Made by a program: the position numbers and the translations under genes. Below are positions 6,543 to 13,695 of a DNA stretch of 38,092 bases, piece by piece; position 1 is the first letter of the stretch, and every line of letters begins with the position of its first letter. The notes beneath the pieces are model-generated. The model was not told where the DNA came from. It ran no database searches and saw only the letters and a list, made by a program, of their open reading frames with translations. This DNA comes from Candidatus Magasanikbacteria bacterium CG10_big_fil_rev_8_21_14_0_10_36_32 (GTDB lineage Bacteria > Patescibacteriota > Patescibacteriia > Magasanikbacterales > GWA2-37-8), in contig PFBV01000006.1 in NCBI GenBank assembly GCA_002778465.1, positions 1-38,092 of the forward strand. Reading direction: 5' to 3'.

Positions 6543-7514
6543 ATGAATAATCTTTTTTATCCGATTAATTTGTTTTCCGATTGGTTTGTGTATAATTTGT
6601 TAAAAATAAATCCGAGTAACACTTTTTCCGGAGTGTTGCGTTTTTTTGTCTACGATTATCTTAAAATTATAATATTGCTAATTATAATTACACACCTAAT
6701 GAGTTTGATCCGTCATTATTTGCCAATTAAAAAATTTAGAAATTTTTTACTTAATCATAAACTGTATGGAATGGATTATTTTCTAGCTTCAGGATTTGGC
6801 GCCATAACACCATTTTGTTCCTGTTCATCTATACCATTGTTTATAGGATTAATACAGGCAAAAATTCCAATAGGCGTAACTTTTTCTTTTTTGATTACAT
6901 CTCCGTTAATTAACGAGGTAGCTATTGCTTTATTCATCGGCCTGTTCGGTTGGAAAATAACAATATTATATATTGCGGCTGGAATTTTAATCGGGGTTAT
7001 TGGCGGAATTATTTTGCAAAAATTAAAAATGGAAAAATATATTATTAACTTGGAAGAAACAAATCAATGCTCATGTTGTAATAAAAAAATTATTTTAACA
7101 CCTCAACAAGTAATAACAAAAATAGTAGCGGAAGCTTTCAATATTGTTAAAAAGGTTTTACCTTACATCACATTGGGTGTGGGCTTGGGAGCATTTATTC
7201 ACGGTTATGTGCCTCAAGGTTTTTTTGAACAATATTTGCAGCAGTGGGGTATTTGGGGTGTTCCCATCGCTGTAATTGTGGCTGTACCACTCTACTCAAA
7301 CGCCAGTGGAATTATTCCAATTATTCAATCTCTCATCACCAAGGGCGTGCCTATCGGCACAGGCTTAGCTTTTATGATGTCTACTGTCGGATTATCCCTA
7401 CCCGAAGCAATGATTCTTAAAAAAATATTAAAATGGCCGCTTTTGGCAACTTTCTTCGGAATAGTTACTGCTGGCATAATACTCATTGGGTATTTATTTA
7501 ATTGGATAATATAA
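6543..7514 (+). CDS. ArsP/DUF318-family permease (YraQ-like)
   Basis: A 323-residue multi-spanning membrane protein of the predicted-permease family PF03773. The hallmark is PFCSCSSIP after the second helix, followed by SFLITSPLINEVA. A second cysteine cluster, CSCCNKK, lies in the cytoplasmic loop before the C-terminal half, which repeats the fold and includes PLYSNASGI. Members include ArsP, which exports trivalent organoarsenicals; many others are unassigned and may move metals or thiol-bound species. I start it at ATG 6543; an upstream TTG at 6513 would add ten polar residues and has no ribosome site either. It stands alone, convergent with the DUF5654 gene. Substrate unknown. Confidence 0.9.
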   Translation: MNNLFYPINLFSDWFVYNLLKINPSNTFSGVLRFFVYDYLKIIILLIIITHLMSLIRHYLPIKKFRNFLLNHKLYGMDYFLASGFGAITPFCSCSSIPLFIGLIQAKIPIGVTFSFLITSPLINEVAIALFIGLFGWKITILYIAAGILIGVIGGIILQKLKMEKYIINLEETNQCSCCNKKIILTPQQVITKIVAEAFNIVKKVLPYITLGVGLGAFIHGYVPQGFFEQYLQQWGIWGVPIAVIVAVPLYSNASGIIPIIQSLITKGVPIGTGLAFMMSTVGLSLPEAMILKKILKWPLLATFFGIVTAGIILIGYLFNWII

Positions 7515-7540
7515 TCTGTTTTAGATATTTTATAAAACAA

Positions 7541-7566
7541 AAACCCGGAGAAAAATCTCCGGGTTT
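7541..7566. terminator. Bidirectional terminator between permease and DUF5654 gene
   Basis: AAACCCGGAGA (7541-7551) and TCTCCGGGTTT (7556-7566) pair perfectly over 11 bp around AAAA. It lies between two convergent genes. Confidence 0.85.
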
Positions 7567-7583
7567 AAATTTTAATGTATCAT

Positions 7584-7841
7584 TTATTTTGAACTATCTT
7601 TTACTATATAAACAGACACTACAACCACCACAGTAGTTATAATTAAAGCATAAAATATTTTTGCCACCAAACCATCACTGACTACCGGAAAAAAATGGTC
7701 TATAGAAGCTTTAATCGCGTCATTCCAAGCCAAACTGGCAACTAATCCAAAACCTGCCAAAATATATCCGGCCACTTTTGATTTGATAGCTGTTTTAATT
7801 TTTACCGTCTCTCCTTTTATTTTTTCATTATAATTTTCCAT
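7584..7841 (-). CDS. DUF5654 family membrane protein
   Basis: An 85-residue protein with a charged N terminus and two membrane helices. The first helix region contains VAGYILAGFGLVASLAWNDA, the typical core of DUF5654 proteins in CPR bacteria and some archaea. The second (about residues 62-80) is followed by a short basic tail. The function of the family is unknown. It is monocistronic: a terminator lies on either side, and a possible promoter is seen upstream on the minus strand (TTGCTC and TAGTAT, 17 bp apart, around 7870-7900). Confidence 0.8.
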   Translation of the reverse strand: MENYNEKIKGETVKIKTAIKSKVAGYILAGFGLVASLAWNDAIKASIDHFFPVVSDGLVAKIFYALIITTVVVVVSVYIVKDSSK

Positions 7842-7923
7842 ATTTAAAAATAATTTATTAACTTAACTATACTATCACTAAAAATTCACACGAGCAAGAT
7901 AATGTCTTGAGATCTTAAAACAA

Positions 7924-7949
7924 AAACCCGGAAAAAATTCTCCGGGTTT
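7924..7949. terminator. Intrinsic terminator downstream of the L,D-transpeptidase gene
   Basis: AAACCCGGA (7924-7932) pairs with TCCGGGTTT (7941-7949). It follows the minus-strand gene ending at 7967 and is nearly identical to the terminator at 7541-7566. Confidence 0.8.
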
Positions 7950-7966
7950 AAAAAACTCACACAATT

Positions 7967-8785
7967 TTATTCAAAATCGCCGATAATTAAATACCTTCCG
8001 GAAAAAGAAACTATCTTCCTGTCTTTTCTGAAAATTCTTTTCCCCTGCTTCGGATGATCTTCGTAATCACTATCTATAATTCCATACAAATCCAAAAAAT
8101 TATTCATCTTAGCTGAAACGCGGATGCATCCTTTTGAATCTCTTTTGCCCAACCGCGGCTCACCGAAATTCGGATCAGTCGCGTGCATCATCATTCTTAT
8201 GTCAAAAGGAAAACCCTTTTTAATCGACTTTTGCCAGCCAAAATCCCACACTCTTGAATTCTTCACACCAAGTCCCATCCAACCCTTACTGTTTCTCGTT
8301 CCTTGAGCGCGATAACTCATGTGTTTGACTGAATTTTCGAAAATACCAGTCGGCGTAATATAATGTTTTGCCCTCATCGGATTACCGGTGGAAACTTTAT
8401 CCCATCCAATTACCGAAATTGTACCATCGGTTTTAAAAAATCCAACCATTATATTCTGCCTATTTTCATTTCTGTCTACGAATACGAAATATTGAAGTTC
8501 TTGTGCGCGAGAAGTTTCATTCATTTTATCGTTGATAAAATGAAACACTGCGGACAAATAATCCGGTTCATCAATTTTCAAAGAAGAAACATTTTGATTA
8601 AACTCCGCTTGCAAAACTGTAATTTCATCAACGATATTTTCCATCTTGAGTGACATTCTCCCTGAATTGGCAATCGCTTGAAATTGTTTAGTCTTTTTAA
8701 CAGTACTTTCTTCATTGAATGAAACTAAACATTCGGAACACGATAAAACCGTCAAAAAAATAAGAAAATTCGTCACCTTTTTCAT
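7967..8785 (-). CDS. Exported L,D-transpeptidase-like protein (YkuD fold)
   Basis: About 272 residues beginning MKKVTNFLIFLTVLSCS, a signal sequence with a possible lipobox cysteine. The C-terminal third has the YkuD signature: a His in MMHATDP (His203 counted from the GTG at 8791), then DSKGCIRVS with Cys222 and Arg224. These enzymes form 3-3 peptidoglycan crosslinks or attach proteins to peptidoglycan through an acyl-enzyme on the cysteine. The first residue of the SHGC motif region is Ser-Lys instead of Ser-His, a mild variation. The ATG at 8785 has AAAGGCGG upstream; a GTG two codons earlier (8791) is nearly as good. It has its own promoter (8867-8895) and terminator, and is divergent from the PAP2_C gene. 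Confidence 0.82.
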   Translation of the reverse strand: MKKVTNFLIFLTVLSCSECLVSFNEESTVKKTKQFQAIANSGRMSLKMENIVDEITVLQAEFNQNVSSLKIDEPDYLSAVFHFINDKMNETSRAQELQYFVFVDRNENRQNIMVGFFKTDGTISVIGWDKVSTGNPMRAKHYITPTGIFENSVKHMSYRAQGTRNSKGWMGLGVKNSRVWDFGWQKSIKKGFPFDIRMMMHATDPNFGEPRLGKRDSKGCIRVSAKMNNFLDLYGIIDSDYEDHPKQGKRIFRKDRKIVSFSGRYLIIGDFE

Positions 8786-8866
8786 GCTCACTACCGCCTT
8801 TCACGGCCATACCGGCACGATTATGAATCAATGTTTTTATTGTTAAAGAACAAATTGTTACCCCAA

Positions 8867-8895
8867 AATATACCATAAATAAACGTTTTTGTCAA
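8867..8895 (-). promoter_or_regulatory. Promoter of the L,D-transpeptidase gene
   Basis: Read on the minus strand: TTGACA (complement of 8890-8895), a 17-bp spacer and TATATT (complement of 8867-8872). The leader is about 75 bases. Confidence 0.7.
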
Positions 8896-8909
8896 TATAC
8901 TTATTCAAC

Positions 8910-8940
8910 TTGCTACAAATTGTTTTTTATGTGATATAAT
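8910..8940 (+). promoter_or_regulatory. Promoter of the PAP2_C gene
   Basis: TATAAT at 8935-8940, with a weak TTGCTA at 8910-8915 (19-bp spacing). The predicted start near 8947 leaves about 23 bases to the ATG. It is back to back with the minus-strand promoter at 8867-8895. Confidence 0.5.
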
Positions 8941-8969
8941 AAATATGCATAAATAACCAACAGAACTCT

Positions 8970-9629
8970 ATGACATTTACAGACATAACACCTATTCCCG
9001 AAAAGCAATCATCTCTTTTACGTAAATGGCCACACAAAGAATTGGCTCTGTCTATAATTTCAGCAGTCTTATTATTTATTGTGAGTCTGGTGATAAATCA
9101 TTTTGCTGGAAGTTATGCTACCGCTCGAGCCGGAAATCACGTCCGCGATATTATATTAGACAATATCCCCACTATTAATGTCAGCGGGATTTTTATTTAC
9201 GGTTTTGCAATATTTTTTATATTTGTAGTGGTCTTAATGTTTTGGAAACCACGTTTAACACCATTCATTCTTAAAAGTCTAAGTCTATTCATTATTATCC
9301 GTTCATTTTTTATTTGTCTGACTCACATCGGACCTCAACCACAAATGACTTTTATTCCTTCCGGGAGCATCGCCAATCTTTTTACTTTCACTGGTGATTT
9401 ATTTTTCTCAGCGCACACAGGACTCCCATTCCTGATGGCGCTTATTTTTTTAAAAAATAAATATCTACGTTCTGTCTTTTTAATTTTTTCGTTATTATTT
9501 GGCACGGTCGTGCTTTTAGGACATTATCATTACTCAATTGACGTCTTCTCCGCATTTTTCATCACTTATGGCATATACCACATTGCCAAATGGTTGTTTA
9601 AAAAAGATTACAACTATACAAAAATTTAA
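8970..9629 (+). CDS. PAP2_C (sphingomyelin-synthase-like) membrane enzyme
   Basis: 219 residues with about six membrane helices. The catalytic pieces of the PAP2_C branch (PF14360) are visible: FFSAHTG with His149, then GHYHYSIDV with His187 and Asp191, the His-His-Asp triad of sphingomyelin and ceramide-phosphoethanolamine synthases. No KxxxxxxRP motif of ordinary PAP2 phosphatases is present. Bacterial members probably transfer or remove lipid head groups at the outer face of the membrane; the substrate here is unknown. Monocistronic, with its own promoter; the next gene has another. Confidence 0.75.
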   Translation: MTFTDITPIPEKQSSLLRKWPHKELALSIISAVLLFIVSLVINHFAGSYATARAGNHVRDIILDNIPTINVSGIFIYGFAIFFIFVVVLMFWKPRLTPFILKSLSLFIIIRSFFICLTHIGPQPQMTFIPSGSIANLFTFTGDLFFSAHTGLPFLMALIFLKNKYLRSVFLIFSLLFGTVVLLGHYHYSIDVFSAFFITYGIYHIAKWLFKKDYNYTKI

Positions 9630-9637
9630 CTGCTTTT

Positions 9638-9666
9638 TTTACGGACAATGTAAAATATGATATAAT
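9638..9666 (+). promoter_or_regulatory. Promoter upstream of the 9695 gene
   Basis: TTTACG (9638-9643), 17 bp, TATAAT (9661-9666). The predicted transcript starts near 9673, some 22 bases before the ATG. Confidence 0.5.
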
Positions 9667-9694
9667 ATAAAACATAATTTATTAATTATTAAAT

Positions 9695-10168
9695 ATGAAG
9701 AAAAAAATCATCGTAACCTTAATTTTATTGGTTGTGATCGTCGCCAGCGCGATAGCTTATCGTTTTTGGTCTACTTCACAGGAAGAAAACTCCATAATAA
9801 TCGGGGGCGACAAAGATGAAGGAGGATGTTTGATTGCCGCCGGATATTCATGGTGCGAAGCCAAACAAAAATGTCTGCGTATTTTTGAAGAAGATTGTCT
9901 GTCTATAGAAGGAATTACTTCTGTTTTGGCAACGAAACACCGCAAATTAACTTCTGAAGTATTTATTGAAATCATCAAAGAAAATACGGAGTATGCCGCC
10001 GGACAGGTTTGGTACGATCAAAGAGGTGGCGAAGGCGGAGTTTTCTTGGCTACAAAAACAGAAGCCGGATGGGAAATTGTTTTTGATGGAAATGGCAGTA
10101 TTGATTGTGAAAGAATTAAACAGGAGTATACTTTTCCAGAAGATATGTTAATCGGCTTTTGTGACTAA
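9695..10168 (+). CDS. Membrane-anchored extracytoplasmic protein of unknown function (157 aa)
   Basis: Residues 1-24 are a basic start and one hydrophobic helix (signal anchor). A cysteine-containing segment follows (GGCLIAAGYSWCEAKQKC, then EEDC; about residues 44-69), which could form two disulfides outside the cell. The rest is a small alpha/beta region with GEGGVFLATKTEAGWEIVFDGNGS, repeatedly seen in CPR proteins and loosely like single-domain peptidase-inhibitor or lipoprotein folds. No catalytic motif. It is followed after 31 bp by the DUF4349 gene, so the three genes from 9695 to 12040 are probably one unit of exported proteins. Confidence 0.65.
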   Translation: MKKKIIVTLILLVVIVASAIAYRFWSTSQEENSIIIGGDKDEGGCLIAAGYSWCEAKQKCLRIFEEDCLSIEGITSVLATKHRKLTSEVFIEIIKENTEYAAGQVWYDQRGGEGGVFLATKTEAGWEIVFDGNGSIDCERIKQEYTFPEDMLIGFCD

Positions 10169-10199
10169 ACATATAGTAAATATTTAAATAAAAAAATAT

Positions 10200-11255
10200 A
10201 TGCAATTTTTAAATAACTTAAATTTAAAACCGACAAATATTTTAAAAATTGCTGGTTTGGTATTAGTGTCTGCTGTTGTAATTACTTTGGCTTTCCGATT
10301 AATCGGGTCTTCGCTTAAAACTCAAACTCAAAAAATTAGTATCGGCAACGCGATGTATCAAACTGCACCAAGTTATGATGCCGGCGGAATGGCATACGAA
10401 AAAAGCGCCAATATGACCTATGGACAAGATAGTATTACAATCGGCTTGTCTTCTCGCAATGCGGTTTCTGTTTCCACACCAATTACTCACTCTGAATCAA
10501 CAACCGGTGATAATGCCGAAGAATTTGAAGTAACCGAATACAACGCTAATATTGAAACTCGCCATTTACAAGACACCTGCGGACAAATTGCCTCTTTGAA
10601 ATCACGCGCTGATGTAATATTTGAAAATGCCAACGAATACGAACGAAGCTGTAATTATGGTTTTAAAGTTAAACGCGAAAATGTAGACGAAATACTGGCA
10701 ATTATTGAGGCGTTAAATCCGAAAGAATTAAATGAAAATACATATACCATTAAACGTCTGGTTGATGACTATACCAGTGAGGTGGACATTCTAAACAAAA
10801 AAATAAAATCCATTGAAGAAACATTAACTAGCGCGGTGAAGGCCCATGACAATGTTACCGCTTTGGCCGCCCAAACTCAAAATGTAGAAAGTTTAGCAAA
10901 AATTATTGACAGTAAAATCAATATTATTGAAAGATTAACTCAAGAGCGCATCAATATAAACGCTCAATTAGAGCGATTAGACCGCGCCAAAGCCGACCAA
11001 CTTGATAGATTAAATTATACGTATTTCAATGTTTATGCCGCAGAAGATAAGTTTGTTGATATACGAAACCTAAAAGATTCCTGGAAAGAAGCTATTAAAT
11101 CGTTTGTTCGCGACATTAATAAAGTTTTACAGGATATTACCATTAATCTGATTGCCTTAATGTTTATTGTTCTTCAATATATCATTTACTTCTTCATTGT
11201 TCTAATCGTAGTAAAATATGGTTGGAAATTAATCAGATACATCTGGAAAAAATAA
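10200..11255 (+). CDS. DUF4349 domain membrane protein
   Basis: 351 residues. A membrane helix near residues 17-36 is followed by an extracytoplasmic linker, then an alpha/beta region (about 110-185), a long coiled coil (about 190-265, with repeated K/E/Q heptads such as SEVDILNKKIKSIEE) and a C-terminal membrane helix (about 318-342) with a basic tail. This layout and the NANIETRHLQDT start of the domain fit DUF4349, a family of membrane proteins of unknown function that often sit next to envelope genes. Two cysteines (in DTCGQ and RSCNY) could form a disulfide. It is the middle gene of the 9695-12040 group. Confidence 0.75.
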   Translation: MQFLNNLNLKPTNILKIAGLVLVSAVVITLAFRLIGSSLKTQTQKISIGNAMYQTAPSYDAGGMAYEKSANMTYGQDSITIGLSSRNAVSVSTPITHSESTTGDNAEEFEVTEYNANIETRHLQDTCGQIASLKSRADVIFENANEYERSCNYGFKVKRENVDEILAIIEALNPKELNENTYTIKRLVDDYTSEVDILNKKIKSIEETLTSAVKAHDNVTALAAQTQNVESLAKIIDSKINIIERLTQERININAQLERLDRAKADQLDRLNYTYFNVYAAEDKFVDIRNLKDSWKEAIKSFVRDINKVLQDITINLIALMFIVLQYIIYFFIVLIVVKYGWKLIRYIWKK

Positions 11256-11269
11256 TATAATATTTTTCC

Positions 11270-12040
11270 ATGACTAAAAAACTGTTGATCGTAATTCCAA
11301 TTCTAACATTGACTATTTTGTTGTCAGCATCTTTAATTTTTTACGGACCGATTATTTTTCAGGAAGGCAATCCCCTTCCCCAACTAAACGGAATAATCCG
11401 GTTAAATTTTGGATCGGAAAAAATAATTAAGTTAGACACAAAGGAAAACAAATACATAACTAAAAACAAAACCGGACGCGATGAGATAATAAAATTAATG
11501 GAAAATAAAAATTATCAATTTGTTGAACAACTGGGTTCCGGATATTTATTTCAAACTCCAACTAATAAAAGTTTCGTTATCACCCGTCGTCAATATACGC
11601 AATACTACAGCATTTGGAAATTCCCAAGTACTGAATTAGAAACAAAAACAAACGATAATTTGGCTGAGCAACTTAAAGAATGTCTCCCAAAAAGCGACAT
11701 GGGCAGCTGGGAACAATGCAAACAACTGATGGATCAAATAAAAAATTTTGACGATTGTGTAAACGCCGGTTTTTCTATAATGAAATCAAATCCGCCTCAA
11801 TGTTTAACACCTGACGGAAAAAATTTCACCGACGAAACTAATAGTACTTGGGAAATGGCCATACAAGCCGTTACCAATTGTGAGGTAGAAAAAATTTTTC
11901 AATCACATAATCGGCTTGTAACTTTAAAATTAAGAAATGAAAACCAACTAACAGTCGTTGAACCAAAAATTGATGATATTATCACAATCGCAGAGATGTC
12001 GGAAGACAAATGCGGTCACATATTAATAGGAACCGAATAA
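11270..12040 (+). CDS. Membrane-anchored protein with cysteine-paired central module (256 aa)
   Basis: A signal anchor at residues 6-27 precedes an extracytoplasmic part. The centre contains regularly spaced cysteines: KECLPK, EQCKQL, DDCVNAGFSIMKSNPPQC, then LTPDGKNF. The last piece is a short module common in CPR and archaeal exported proteins (Cys, x-Ala-Gly, Pro-x-Gln-Cys, TPDGK). The C-terminal part is beta-rich with two more cysteines. No enzyme motif. It starts 14 bp after the DUF4349 stop, so co-expression is likely, and it ends at a strong terminator. Confidence 0.65.
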   Translation: MTKKLLIVIPILTLTILLSASLIFYGPIIFQEGNPLPQLNGIIRLNFGSEKIIKLDTKENKYITKNKTGRDEIIKLMENKNYQFVEQLGSGYLFQTPTNKSFVITRRQYTQYYSIWKFPSTELETKTNDNLAEQLKECLPKSDMGSWEQCKQLMDQIKNFDDCVNAGFSIMKSNPPQCLTPDGKNFTDETNSTWEMAIQAVTNCEVEKIFQSHNRLVTLKLRNENQLTVVEPKIDDIITIAEMSEDKCGHILIGTE

Positions 12041-12056
12041 GTATAAAAAATTAAGC

Positions 12057-12094
12057 AAATTAAAAAACAGACCGCCCTGTCTGTTTTTTAATTT
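12057..12094. terminator. Bidirectional terminator overlapping the greA stop
   Basis: 16-bp perfect arms 12057-12072 and 12079-12094 with loop CGCCCT and T6/A6 tracts. It ends the plus-strand operon and greA; the right arm includes two bases of the greA stop codon. Confidence 0.9.
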
Positions 12095-12593
12095 ACATTA
12101 TTTTAATAATCTTGTACTTTAATTCATTGTCAGCAATTTTAATTTTAACAATATCACCTTCTCTCCGCCCAATTAATGCAGCGCCAATTGGAGAGTTGTG
12201 AGAAATAACACCTTGTTGCGGACGAGTTTCTTCAGAACCAAGTATCTGGTAAGTTTTTTGCCCCTTATTATTTTCAACTGTCACTTTGTGACCAAGTTGA
12301 ACCGTGCTAATTTGTTTTTGCGGTTTTATAATAACCGCCCGAATTAACTGGTTTTCCAAAATAAGAATATTATTATTTATTCCGCGCAATCTTCCTTTGG
12401 CCAGTTGATATTCAACATTTTCCGAAAAATCTCCCAATTCTGCCAATCTTCCAACTTCCGCCGCTGCTCTCGGACGGCTTATTTTTTTTAGTTTCTCTAA
12501 TTTTTTTTCCAGTTCGCAAAATTTATCCTCAGTCAAATGCGGATCAAGTTCCAGATGGGTGTACTTTCCAGGTTTTCTTTTTGGTATTTGCAT
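12093..12593 (-). CDS. greA: Transcript cleavage / elongation factor GreA
   Basis: 166 residues with the two GreA domains: an N-terminal antiparallel coiled coil (about 18-85) containing GDFSENVEY with the acidic loop tip residues that enter the RNA polymerase channel, and a C-terminal FKBP-like domain ending in GREGDIVKIKI. GreA rescues backtracked RNA polymerase by stimulating RNA cleavage. The N terminus MQIPKRKPGKY is about ten residues longer than in most bacteria. The -10 element ends only six bases before the ATG, so the mRNA appears to be leaderless. Monocistronic, with a shared bidirectional terminator. Confidence 0.93.
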   Translation of the reverse strand: MQIPKRKPGKYTHLELDPHLTEDKFCELEKKLEKLKKISRPRAAAEVGRLAELGDFSENVEYQLAKGRLRGINNNILILENQLIRAVIIKPQKQISTVQLGHKVTVENNKGQKTYQILGSEETRPQQGVISHNSPIGAALIGRREGDIVKIKIADNELKYKIIKIM

Positions 12594-12599
12594 CTACGC

Positions 12600-12628
12600 A
12601 TTATACAAACAATTAGCCATTTTGACAA
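12600..12628 (-). promoter_or_regulatory. greA promoter giving a leaderless transcript
   Basis: Minus strand: TTGTCA (complement of 12623-12628), 17-bp spacer, TATAAT (complement of 12600-12605), then GCGTAG and the ATG at 12593. Transcription starting seven bases after the -10 would begin at the A of the start codon. Confidence 0.75.
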
Positions 12629-12644
12629 ACAAAAAGCCGAACTA

Positions 12645-12673
12645 TTGACTTTTATATGAAAATGGTGTAGAAT
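12645..12673 (+). promoter_or_regulatory. Promoter of the double zinc-ribbon gene
   Basis: TTGACT (12645-12650), 17 bp, TAGAAT (12668-12673). The transcript would start near 12680, giving a 25-base leader. It is back to back with the greA promoter. Confidence 0.75.
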
Positions 12674-12704
12674 CCCGATTAACTTAATAGTTAACCTAAA
12701 TCAC

Positions 12705-13307
12705 ATGGGAAATTTTAATCGAGACAATCGATCCGGTGGCGGACGAAGTTTTGGCGGTGGCGGTGGCGGCGGACGAAGTTTTGGCGGTGGCAGAAATATG
12801 GGCAGACCCCAAATGCACAAAGCCACATGTAACCAATGCGGCAATGAATGTGAAATTCCATTCAAACCGACAGGTAGTCGCCCAGTTTTTTGTAGCACAT
12901 GTTTTGAAACTCAAGGTGGCGGAAAAAGCTTTGACCGTCCACGTTTCAACGACAGAAAACCAAATTTTAATGATCGCCGATCTAATTCTGACGACAAACA
13001 AATGCACGAAGCAGTTTGTGCTAAATGCGGAGAAACCTGCGAAGTTCCTTTTAAACCAATGATTGGGAAACCGGTTTATTGCACTCAGTGTTTTGAAAAA
13101 GGCGGAAAAAATACTTTGCAATTTAAAGAACAATTTGATGAGATAAACGCCAAATTGGATAAAATTATGAAGGCACTGAAAATTTCAGTTTCTACTGAAA
13201 AAGTCCAAGAACTTGTCAAAGAAGAAAAACCGAAAAAAACCGCCAAAAAAACTCCGGCACAAACAAAAACCCCGGCTAAAAAAATATTAAAGAAAAAGAA
13301 AAAATAA
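12705..13307 (+). CDS. Gly/Arg-rich protein with two CxxC-x17-CxxC zinc ribbons
   Basis: 200 residues in four parts: an RGG-like N terminus (RSFGGG repeated, residues 10-34), zinc ribbon 1 (Cys42, 45, 63, 66), zinc ribbon 2 (Cys105, 108, 126, 129), and a Lys/Pro/Ala tail (about 168-200). Each ribbon is C-x2-C-x17-C-x2-C with CEVPFKP-type core and PVYC, matching the CxxC-x17-CxxC domain (TIGR04272 as I recall it) that is abundant in CPR and related genomes. RGG-like and lysine-rich ends suggest binding to RNA or DNA, but the function is unknown. A 30-bp DNA repeat (GGACGAAGTT at 12741 and 12771) underlies the glycine segment. It has its own promoter and terminator. Confidence 0.85.
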   Translation: MGNFNRDNRSGGGRSFGGGGGGGRSFGGGRNMGRPQMHKATCNQCGNECEIPFKPTGSRPVFCSTCFETQGGGKSFDRPRFNDRKPNFNDRRSNSDDKQMHEAVCAKCGETCEVPFKPMIGKPVYCTQCFEKGGKNTLQFKEQFDEINAKLDKIMKALKISVSTEKVQELVKEEKPKKTAKKTPAQTKTPAKKILKKKKK

Positions 13308-13315
13308 ACATCTTC

Positions 13316-13349
13316 AAAAAAACACCTCTTAAGTTAAGGGGTGTTTTTT
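13316..13349 (+). terminator. Intrinsic terminator of the zinc-ribbon gene
   Basis: An A-run and ACACCTCTTAA (from 13322) pair with TTAAGGGGTGT (to 13344), followed by six T. Confidence 0.85.
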
Positions 13350-13380
13350 ATTATTTATATTCTTAATCGTGATTTTTAAA

Positions 13381-13409
13381 TTGACTTTCCTCCCCTCTTT
13401 ACATATAAT
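13381..13409 (+). promoter_or_regulatory. Promoter of the GIY-YIG operon
   Basis: TTGACT (13381-13386), 17 bp, TATAAT (13404-13409). The predicted start near 13416 leaves only about seven bases before the ATG at 13423, with no Shine-Dalgarno sequence. Confidence 0.75.
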
Positions 13410-13422
13410 ATATACTATAAAT

Positions 13423-13695
13423 ATGTATTATCTATATATCCTAAAATGTGCGGACGAAACTTTATATACCGGCATTACCGTTGATTTGTTTCGCCGGATA
13501 AAAGAACATAATTCAACTAAACTTGGAGCGAAATACACAAAAACTCGGCGGCCAGTTAAACTGGTCTATTCAAAAAAATTCCGCAATCGCTCAACAGCGT
13601 CAAAAGCTGAAAATCTCATTAAAAAATTACCTAAATTAAAAAAAATAAAATTAATAAAAAATTATTTAACTTTAAAACAAGTATATGAATTATAA
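13423..13695 (+). CDS. GIY-YIG nuclease domain protein (UPF0213/YhbQ-like)
   Basis: A 90-residue single-domain protein, the typical length of the family. The GIY-YIG core is visible as YYLYILKC and LYTGIT, then RRIKEHN with the conserved Arg and the His/Asn region, and a later Glu (KAENLIKKL) that binds the metal. The start at 13423 is preferred over an upstream in-frame ATG at 13369 because the promoter lies between them. Members are small structure-selective or nonspecific DNA endonucleases of uncertain role. The stop overlaps the next gene by 11 bp, suggesting translational coupling with a lipoprotein of unrelated type. Confidence 0.88.
   Translation: MYYLYILKCADETLYTGITVDLFRRIKEHNSTKLGAKYTKTRRPVKLVYSKKFRNRSTASKAENLIKKLPKLKKIKLIKNYLTLKQVYEL

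Noticed and set aside
12696-13133. Long minus-strand ORF opposite the zinc-ribbon gene
   Set aside because: Shadow frame caused by the gly-rich repeats; the plus frame has two full zinc ribbons, promoter and terminator.
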